From the NCBI RefSeq assembly GCF_000374845.1, contig NZ_KB895413.1, forward strand, positions 186,001 through 250,000: a DNA stretch of 64,000 nucleotides, given 5' to 3'. Source of the stretch: Paenibacillus terrigena DSM 21567 (lineage in GTDB: Bacteria > Bacillota > Bacilli > Paenibacillales > Paenibacillaceae). The notes beneath the pieces are model-generated. The model ran no database searches, was not told where the DNA came from, and saw only the letters and a list, made by a program, of their open reading frames with translations. Positions 57,928 to 64,000 of this stretch are shown here, piece after piece; the first letter of the stretch is position 1, and each line of letters begins with the position of its first letter. A program made the position numbers and the translations under genes.

Positions 57928-58973
57928 ATCGAGGAATAAAACTAGTACACGATTTTCTGACGCAAATGGACGCTTACTATTCATCACCTGATACTTCGTT
58001 CTATGACAACGCGATTGAGCGTAAGTTCTTCGAACAAAAGCTGCGCCATATTGGATTTAAGCCGTACCCTAACGACGGACTCGTCACGTTTGGCGCGTCA
58101 GGTACGAATTTGTGCGATCGTCAACTCGTATTCAAGAACGATAAAGCCACGCGGCCGGAAAAGTCAGCGGACATTCCGTTCAGAGGACGCCAACGACGAC
58201 AGGGAACCGCGATAGTTGATTATGTACAGCTTGACTTGCTACACATGCCTAAGCGCTTGAAAGGCGCAGAGTCATTTCGTATGGCTGTGCGTGATAACGG
58301 CGAATGGGACTTTGAGGAAGCTGCGCAGGAACGGCGAGTATTTTCGCATCCGCATCCAGAAACCGGAGAACTTGTCTCGTTCGCAATCACGGCCAAGCCT
58401 GACGGTAAGTTTCAGTATACGCCGGATGGATCGCGCGTAATCTTCGAGTACAAAACGAAGGCAAGCGGTTTGAGGGCCATGAACGGAAAGCTAGACTATA
58501 AGGGCGCTCAGGACGATCACCAGCGGCAGGTTATCGCGGAATCGCTTGTATTCGGAATTAACGAAGCACTCATCGTGTATGAGTCTACGCAGAAGCCGTC
58601 GTGGTTTTCAGATGAGGAGAGTTCGAGCGTAACGAAAGGGCAAAAGACCTGGAAAGAGGGCGCTCCACTACCGGACATGCGTGCATTTTACGTCAAGATA
58701 ACGGAACAAATGCAGCGTGAACTCCTCGATGAACTGGCGCGGCAGTCAACGTTGGTCTATGAATCTCGTGAGACTGGCGAGGTTCCAGACGTTTCCGTTG
58801 AGATGACCGGTAAATGCGGTTTCTGCCAATTCCGCGGTCACTGTAAAATTACGATGACTGACGGTAATTTGACGAAACTTCAACGTGCGGAAGTGCAAAT
58901 GGCGAAAGGAAGTATGGCGGGGAAACAAACGCATAGACAAGTCAAGGCTTTCATTGAGGAGGTGGCTGCGTGA
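57924..58973 (+). CDS. Cas4/RecB-like PD-(D/E)XK nuclease with Fe-S cysteines
   Basis: 349 aa. N-terminal Cys in NLCDRQLVF, catalytic core KPDGKFQYT … FEYKTKASG, and C-terminal CGFCQFRGHC: the cysteine layout of Cas4/AddB iron-sulphur nucleases. Presumably processes DNA ends in phage replication or recombination. TTG 57924 after AAGGAGG. Confidence 0.85.
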   Translation: MNRGIKLVHDFLTQMDAYYSSPDTSFYDNAIERKFFEQKLRHIGFKPYPNDGLVTFGASGTNLCDRQLVFKNDKATRPEKSADIPFRGRQRRQGTAIVDYVQLDLLHMPKRLKGAESFRMAVRDNGEWDFEEAAQERRVFSHPHPETGELVSFAITAKPDGKFQYTPDGSRVIFEYKTKASGLRAMNGKLDYKGAQDDHQRQVIAESLVFGINEALIVYESTQKPSWFSDEESSSVTKGQKTWKEGAPLPDMRAFYVKITEQMQRELLDELARQSTLVYESRETGEVPDVSVEMTGKCGFCQFRGHCKITMTDGNLTKLQRAEVQMAKGSMAGKQTHRQVKAFIEEVAA

Positions 58974-59302
58974 ATATCCCACAAACGGTAAAAGTGGGCG
59001 GAATGACTTACACCGTCCACCGCGTTAATCATCCGTTAACCGTCGGCGAACATGAATGTTACGGAAGAATTATGTACAGTCAACAATCAATTGAGATTCG
59101 CGACGTGCCGTTTCATTCAGAGCAGAACATGCAACGTACGTTCTTTCACGAATTGATTCACGCTTTCACTCATGAGCGAGGAATTGATTGGGGAGAAAAA
59201 GACGAGCTATACACGGAGGAATTAGCGAAAGCACTACACGCGTTTTGCGTTGATAACGACTTTGGCTTCCACTCAAGTGAGGTGACGTCTTCTGGCGCCT
59301 AA
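58970..59302 (+). CDS. Zincin-like metallopeptidase
   Basis: 110 aa with HELIHAFTHERG (HExxH). Starts with GTG 58970 after GAGGAGG. Role in a DNA-processing cluster unknown. Confidence 0.8.
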   Translation: MNIPQTVKVGGMTYTVHRVNHPLTVGEHECYGRIMYSQQSIEIRDVPFHSEQNMQRTFFHELIHAFTHERGIDWGEKDELYTEELAKALHAFCVDNDFGFHSSEVTSSGA

Positions 59303-59807
59303 ACCCGAAACCAAACGCTACGGCGGTCTCGATCTCTCGTTAACTTCGCCAGGCTTCGCGGTAGTCGACGTTAAAAATCGCCGCCCCTCGTTAGTCGCTC
59401 TATCACACGTCAAGACGGATTCCGACGAGGCTCAGCCGTTACGGTACGAATTGATCGAGGCGCACGCGTTGCTTTTCTTCCGCCAATATCGGCCGGACGG
59501 CGGCATTGCTCGCGAGATTTGGCCGCCTTCGCGAAATTACGAGTTGAACGATAAGGTGCACGGTGCGTGGTCGGCAGTTGATCGCGCGCTGGCCCGCCTT
59601 GACCTCGTAGTGGCTGCGAACCTAACGCCATCCAACGTTAAGAAAAGGGTGACCGGAAATGGGACGGCCAAGAAACCGGAAGTGGCGGCGGCGGTCCGGC
59701 GGATCTTACGCTTATCTGACGACTATAAGTTCGCGACCGATGACGAAAGCGACGCAGCGGCCGTTGTGCTGGCTTACCTTATAGCGGAAGGACTGATCGA
59801 CGTATGA
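59292..59807 (+). CDS. RuvC-like Holliday junction resolvase, CTG start
   Basis: 171 aa. GGLDLSLTSPGFAVV carries the first catalytic Asp of the RuvC fold; DESDAAAVVLA the last. The only canonical start, TTG 59451, would delete the catalytic Asp. GAGGTGA (59279-59285) is followed at six bases by CTG 59292, in frame. Confidence 0.82.
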   Translation: MAPKPETKRYGGLDLSLTSPGFAVVDVKNRRPSLVALSHVKTDSDEAQPLRYELIEAHALLFFRQYRPDGGIAREIWPPSRNYELNDKVHGAWSAVDRALARLDLVVAANLTPSNVKKRVTGNGTAKKPEVAAAVRRILRLSDDYKFATDDESDAAAVVLAYLIAEGLIDV

Positions 59808-60001
59808 TTCGGTCGGATACGAACTTAGAACGACTACGTAAGTCACGCGACGATTATCGTGCTCAAGTTGAGGGCTACCGCCATTCGGTCGAAGTATTCA
59901 CGGGATTGGCGGCGGATTATGAGGCGAAGTTGGTGCTCGCCGAACGCTCCCTTGCGAGTGTTGAACGTACATTAGACGAGATGGGAGAGATTTGCAATTA
60001 A
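59804..60001 (+). CDS. Small coiled-coil protein
   Basis: 65 aa, Arg/Glu/Leu heptads throughout; ATG 59804 overlaps the resolvase stop (ATGA). Function unknown. Confidence 0.7.
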   Translation: MIRSDTNLERLRKSRDDYRAQVEGYRHSVEVFTGLAADYEAKLVLAERSLASVERTLDEMGEICN

Positions 60002-62240
60002 CCAGCTATTATCTGACGGATTTATCGCAAAGTATCCGGAATTCCCCGATCATATGAACGCACTCGGCCAGTTTGTATATTACCGTACATATTCTCGTTG
60101 GCTGCCGAATGAGGGGCGCCGTGAAACGTGGAAAGAGACGTGCCGGCGTGCGGTCGAGTACAACGTTCAGCTCGGCGTTAGGCATACGGAGAAGATCGGC
60201 TTTCCGGTTGATTACGAGTGGCACCGTAACGAGGCGGAGTTGCTATTCGATAATATGTTCAACCTGCGCCAATTCCTATCGGGGCGGACGTTGTGGGTCG
60301 GCGGTGCGGAGAACGGTGTTGCCGAGAAATATCCGCTCTCTAACTTCAATTGCTCATTTGTCAATATACGTTCGTGGTCGGACTTAGGCGACTTGTTCTA
60401 CCTTCTTATGGTCGGAACAGGCGTTGGCTTCAAGGTCACGAAAGCATTCGCAGCCGGTCTGGAACCAATCCGTACAAACACGACGCTATTGCACTCCGAA
60501 TACGAGCCTGTGCCGGAATCCGCACGTTACGAACACTCGGTACTTCGTGATATGGAGAACGGATACGCGAAGATCTATGTCGGCGATTCGAAGGAAGGCT
60601 GGGTCGAGTCGTTACGTATCTACCTCGAAATCTTAACGGAATCGCGTTACGAACATATCCATACCGTTAAGATTTCGTACAACTCCGTACGTCCTAACGG
60701 CGCGCGTTTGAATACGTTTGGCGGGACTGCGTCCGGTCCGGAACCGCTTCGTGAGATGTTCGAAGGCATCGACAACGTATTGAAGAATCGGATTGATCCG
60801 TCGCTCCGTGATATGGTCCACGTATGGGATGATTACGGTCACCCGACGGAATATGCCTACGCCCGTCCGATTCATATCCTTGATATCGCAAATCTTATCG
60901 GAAATAACGTTGTGGTTGGAGGCGTGCGACGTACCGCCGAAATTGCGCTATTCGACGCGGATGATTACGAGTGTATCTTCGCCAAGTACGGAATTAACGG
61001 AATTTGGGATGCGGAAAAGCACGCCAAGGTTATCGCTAAGACTCGCGCGCTCGGTCTCGAAAAGGAAGCGCAGTTCCTCGAAAGTCTTCCGTTGAACGAT
61101 CCGAATGCCAGACCGTTACATCACCGCCGAATGTCAAATAACTCGATCGCGTTTGAGTCGAAGCCATCGCGTGAAATGTTGAACCTTATTTTCGAGATGA
61201 TGCAGGGAGAAGGCGAGCCAGGCTTCGTAAATCTCGAAGAAGCGCGGAGACGGCGTCCGAACGCCGAAGGACTTAATCCATGCGCCGAGATTTTGCTCGA
61301 TTCGTATGGTGTATGTAACCTGACGACGGTAAACATGATGGCCTTTGTTGAAGAGGACGAGCCAGGCTACGACGAGTTGTTGGAGGCGCAACGCCTATCT
61401 GCACGTGCCGGTCTACGAATGACGCTTGCAGAACTAGAGTTGCCACACTGGAATGCGGTTCAGCAACGTGACAGGCTGTTGGGTACTTCATTGACCGGTG
61501 TAAAGGATGCGCTCGCTGCGTGCGGCATAAAAGAGTGGCAGGAAGCGTCTCTACTTGAGGAATTAGGTAAGGCTGCGCGAGAAGAAGCGGACAATTACGC
61601 AAAGAAACTCCGTGTATCATCGCCACTACTCGTCACAACGGTCAAGCCCGAAGGGACGCTGTCACAAGTGGCCGGCGGAGTTTCATCTGGTCTTCATTGG
61701 TCGCATTCTCCGTACTATATCCGTCGTATTCGCATTAACGCAGCCGATCCGTTGGCACGCGCTGTTATCGATCTTAGATGGACGGTAAACCCCGAAGTTG
61801 GCACGCAAGGTGGAACGTACGAAGAACGAATGACCAACGCAAGAACCCACGTCATCGATTTCCCCGTCGCTAGTGGCGCGACTAGAACGAAAGAGGACGT
61901 CTCGGCTGCGGAACAACTCGATACGTACTTCGCATTCCAACGTCATTACACCGAACATAATTCGTCGAATACGATCACGGTGCGGCCGCATGAGTGGAGC
62001 GAGGTTGAACGTATTGTTTATGAAAAGTGGAACGAGTTTACAGCGGTATCGTTCTTGGCGTTGGATGGCGGTACATATGCATTGGCGCCTTACGAGGCGA
62101 TTACGAAAGAGAAATACGAAGAGTTGGCGGCAGCACTGAAGCCGTTCGATCCGGCGGTGCTTCATCGTTACGAGACGGACGGGACGAGCGACTTGGATGG
62201 TGCAGATAGTTGCGAGGGCGGGGCGTGCCCAATACGGTAA
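59997..62240 (+). CDS. Adenosylcobalamin-dependent ribonucleotide reductase (class II), ATT start
   Basis: 747 aa monomeric class II reductase. Active-site Cys in FNCSF and NPCAEIL; ends CEGGACPIR, the C-terminal redox Cys pair, as in Lactobacillus RTPR. ATG 60054 would remove the conserved LSDGFIAKYPEFPDH; GGGAGAG (59983-59989) is followed by ATT 59997. Makes dNTPs with B12 and oxygen-independently. Confidence 0.93.
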   Translation: MNQLLSDGFIAKYPEFPDHMNALGQFVYYRTYSRWLPNEGRRETWKETCRRAVEYNVQLGVRHTEKIGFPVDYEWHRNEAELLFDNMFNLRQFLSGRTLWVGGAENGVAEKYPLSNFNCSFVNIRSWSDLGDLFYLLMVGTGVGFKVTKAFAAGLEPIRTNTTLLHSEYEPVPESARYEHSVLRDMENGYAKIYVGDSKEGWVESLRIYLEILTESRYEHIHTVKISYNSVRPNGARLNTFGGTASGPEPLREMFEGIDNVLKNRIDPSLRDMVHVWDDYGHPTEYAYARPIHILDIANLIGNNVVVGGVRRTAEIALFDADDYECIFAKYGINGIWDAEKHAKVIAKTRALGLEKEAQFLESLPLNDPNARPLHHRRMSNNSIAFESKPSREMLNLIFEMMQGEGEPGFVNLEEARRRRPNAEGLNPCAEILLDSYGVCNLTTVNMMAFVEEDEPGYDELLEAQRLSARAGLRMTLAELELPHWNAVQQRDRLLGTSLTGVKDALAACGIKEWQEASLLEELGKAAREEADNYAKKLRVSSPLLVTTVKPEGTLSQVAGGVSSGLHWSHSPYYIRRIRINAADPLARAVIDLRWTVNPEVGTQGGTYEERMTNARTHVIDFPVASGATRTKEDVSAAEQLDTYFAFQRHYTEHNSSNTITVRPHEWSEVERIVYEKWNEFTAVSFLALDGGTYALAPYEAITKEKYEELAAALKPFDPAVLHRYETDGTSDLDGADSCEGGACPIR

Positions 62241-62258
62241 TTAACGGAGGGCTTACGT

Positions 62259-62402
62259 ATGGCATCGATAATCATGTACGAGATACTAACGACGATCCGT
62301 AAGCATCCGATTCTCCTGACGGCGGCCGAGGTTCAACGGCTGCCTGAAGAGGAGGCACGTGAAGTTGCTGATAGGTTTGCGGAGATGTCGAATAGATATT
62401 GA
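62259..62402 (+). CDS. Small phage protein, unknown
   Basis: 47 aa; ATG 62259 after ACGGAGGGC, 18 bases after the reductase stop. Helical and acidic. Confidence 0.55.
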   Translation: MASIIMYEILTTIRKHPILLTAAEVQRLPEEEAREVADRFAEMSNRY

Positions 62403-62529
62403 TGAACTGCGGCCGCCATCCTAATTCATCGATCTTATTTTTTCACTATACATCACCTCAATAGCAATTATATTAAGGAGGACTTTTATCCATGCAAACT
62501 AAGCTCAATTGCATGTCGTCAAGGTGATT
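62403..62529 (+). other. Orphan ribosome site and 10-codon frame before the antisense gene
   Basis: TTAAGGAGGA (62473-62482) precedes ATG 62492, which stops after ten codons. ATGCAA (62492) and TTGCAT (62509) form a short inverted repeat. The same TTAAGGAGGA stands at 62795 before thyX. Confidence 0.4.
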
Positions 62530-62760
62530 TTATTCTTTGCTTCTTTTTGCAGATAAACCTAATCCTATTGCATTATGGATTGCTTCGAGAACTGAAACTA
62601 GCACAACTAGTTTACCCAGCAGTCCAGATAAGGCATTTCTTATAAACTCTAATGTAGGTAGGTCGGGTTTGAGACTGAATTGAATGATAGTGTAACCAGC
62701 AATGGCAAAATAGACAGGTATCTTCACTCCGTATAAAAATCTATTTACAGAATTCAACAT
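62530..62760 (-). CDS. Two-helix membrane protein, antisense cargo gene
   Basis: 76 aa; hydrophobic helices at about 12-28 and 45-65. ATG 62760 follows AAAGAGGG. AT-rich and the only minus-strand gene in the phage replication block. Candidate superinfection-exclusion or holin-like protein. Confidence 0.6.
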   Translation of the reverse strand: MLNSVNRFLYGVKIPVYFAIAGYTIIQFSLKPDLPTLEFIRNALSGLLGKLVVLVSVLEAIHNAIGLGLSAKRSKE

Positions 62761-62811
62761 ATAATCCCTCTTTCCTTTTTAAGGAATATATCGGTTAAGG
62801 AGGATTTAAAT

Positions 62812-63549
62812 TTGAACATTAAATTATTAGGTCACACACAACTATCCGAAGGTTTTTTAGACAGTATTTACACGGAAGACCTATCGGATATTTCCGCTAG
62901 TCAAATTGTAGCCCTCACCGCAGTCCGAACATGTTACTCTCCGCTAAAGCCGTCCGAAATCGTCTCGACGGAAGGCGCTAAATACTTCGGCCAATCCGCG
63001 TCAGACGGCGAGGGAGGATCGGAAGCCGACCGTTTGATCCGCCACATCATCGCAAGCAAACACACATCAACGTTGGAGCACATCACGTATACGTTCGCCA
63101 TCGAAGGCGTCAGCCGGTCGTTACTCGCGCAGCTCACGCGCCATCGCGTCGGCTTCTCGTATTCCGTGCAGAGTCAACGATATGTGCGTTTCGGCAGCGG
63201 TGACAAGTCGGGTGGCTTCGGGTACGTGACGCCTCCGAGCGTTTCGGAAAAGGCGACAATGTGCGGCGGCAGGACTGGGGACGAAGTATTCTCCGGAATG
63301 ATGCAAACAATACAGGCGTACTATAACCATCTTCGTGGAATGGGCGTCCCAGCCGAAGACGCACGTATGGTCCTGCCAAACGCCGCTACGTGCAATCTCG
63401 TTCTGACGGTCAACCTTCGTGCGCTGCTCGATTTTTACGCAAAGAGACGTCCAGGTAACGGTGCTCAATGGGAAATAGCGGACCTGGCGGAGAAACTGCG
63501 CGAAGAAGTCGTCAAAGTCGATCCGTGGACAGCGAAGTTCTTCAAATAA
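62812..63549 (+). CDS. thyX: Flavin-dependent thymidylate synthase
   Basis: 245 aa ThyX; signature RHRVGFSYSVQSQRY. Makes dTMP for phage replication. TTG 62812 is seven bases after TTAAGGAGGA. Confidence 0.95.
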   Translation: MNIKLLGHTQLSEGFLDSIYTEDLSDISASQIVALTAVRTCYSPLKPSEIVSTEGAKYFGQSASDGEGGSEADRLIRHIIASKHTSTLEHITYTFAIEGVSRSLLAQLTRHRVGFSYSVQSQRYVRFGSGDKSGGFGYVTPPSVSEKATMCGGRTGDEVFSGMMQTIQAYYNHLRGMGVPAEDARMVLPNAATCNLVLTVNLRALLDFYAKRRPGNGAQWEIADLAEKLREEVVKVDPWTAKFFK

Positions 63550-63569
63550 TACGAACAGGAGGCGGTCAT

Positions 63570-63944
63570 ATTCCCGTTTATATCGCGTTGATACTTATAG
63601 CGCTACTCAACGTAAATTCAACGCAAGTAGACGTATCTAATGCGGTATCGATCGAGCCTGCATGGGAAACGTGGGAGTTGACGGCATATACGGACGCGCC
63701 CGAAGAAAACGGTGGCTGGACGATTACCGCAAGTGGCGCGCCATTTACGGACGATCAAACGCTGGCTTGCCCGAAGTCTATTCCGTTCGGCACGGAGATT
63801 GAAATTGACGGCGTCGGCGTCAGAACTTGCCACGATCGAGGCGGCGCCATCAAAGGCAAGCGCATCGACGTATTTATCCGTGATACTGATGAGGCGCAAC
63901 GTTTCGGGCGCCAGAAGCGAAAAATACGAATTTTAGGCGAGTGA
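63570..63944 (+). CDS. Secreted 3D-domain protein, ATT start
   Basis: 124 aa. Hydrophobic N-terminus MPVYIALILIALL, then a 3D domain ending in HDRGGAIKGKRIDVFI with the Asp residues. AGGAGG (63557-63562) is followed at seven bases by ATT 63570; the next TTG (63588) is 25 bases away. Lytic transglycosylase-like or envelope-active role. Confidence 0.8.
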   Translation: MPVYIALILIALLNVNSTQVDVSNAVSIEPAWETWELTAYTDAPEENGGWTITASGAPFTDDQTLACPKSIPFGTEIEIDGVGVRTCHDRGGAIKGKRIDVFIRDTDEAQRFGRQKRKIRILGE

Positions 63945-63945
63945 G

Positions 63946-63981
63946 TGTGCGAAAGCCATCCGACCGGCAACGTAATAAGTA
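63946..63981 (+). promoter_or_regulatory. Phage promoter-like element, copy 5
   Basis: TGTGCGAAA (63946-63954), ten bases, CGGCAACGTAATAAGTA (63965-63981), then a GGGGC/GCTCC hairpin. Its gene lies beyond the window. Confidence 0.8.
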
Positions 63982-64000
63982 GATGGGGCGCAAAGCTCCG

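Overview
The window reads as a low-to-mid-GC, spore-forming Firmicute, most likely Paenibacillus or a close relative. The chromosomal part (about 1-40434) keeps the Bacillus gene order: yqhQ, yqhR, aroQ, pepP, efp, yqhV, spoIIIAA-AH, accBC, nusB, folD, xseAB, ispA, dxs, tlyA, argR, recN, spoIVB, spo0A. An OLE RNA with its membrane partner OapA lies between ispA and dxs. No tRNA, rRNA, CRISPR array or transposase gene was seen.

Region by region: 3-1966 is the 3' part of metG; 2067-6013 is a metal-uptake ABC operon with a CcdA-like protein and MntR; 6138-8813 holds a GHL10 glycosidase-like protein and a patatin; 8865-17854 carries small membrane proteins, aroQ, pepP, efp, lysC (with an internal start for its beta subunit), spore sulfolactate genes, and two inverted copies of an interspersed repeat; 17931-23603 is spoIIIA; 23663-39418 is an acetyl-CoA carboxylase, nucleic-acid and isoprenoid block containing the OLE RNA; 39435-40434 is the Spo0A-autoregulated spo0A gene.

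From just after the spo0A stop codon to the window end the DNA is phage, presumably a temperate prophage. It starts with two terminators and an HTH gene, then an immunity module (ImmA-like peptidase, XRE repressor, two matched operator-promoter pairs). A replication and nucleotide module follows: helicase loader, DnaB helicase, TOPRIM primase, ECF-like sigma factor, possible ssDNA-binding protein, PD-(D/E)XK nucleases, DNA polymerase I, zincin, RuvC-like resolvase, B12-dependent ribonucleotide reductase, ThyX and a 3D-domain protein. No integrase or structural genes are in view.

Two features of the phage stand out. First, a composite element, TGTGCGAAA, exactly ten free bases, then CGGCAACGTA (usually followed by ATAAGT), occurs five times on one strand at starts of transcription units; its AAA-to-CGTA distance of 16 fits an ECF-type promoter, and one copy precedes the phage's own sigma gene. 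Second, five phage genes have a good Shine-Dalgarno sequence followed at normal spacing by AUU, AUA or CUG instead of a standard start codon; where the family is known, the canonical alternatives would remove conserved N-terminal residues. Two AT-rich cargo genes (47218-47817 and 62530-62760, the latter on the opposite strand) look like later acquisitions.
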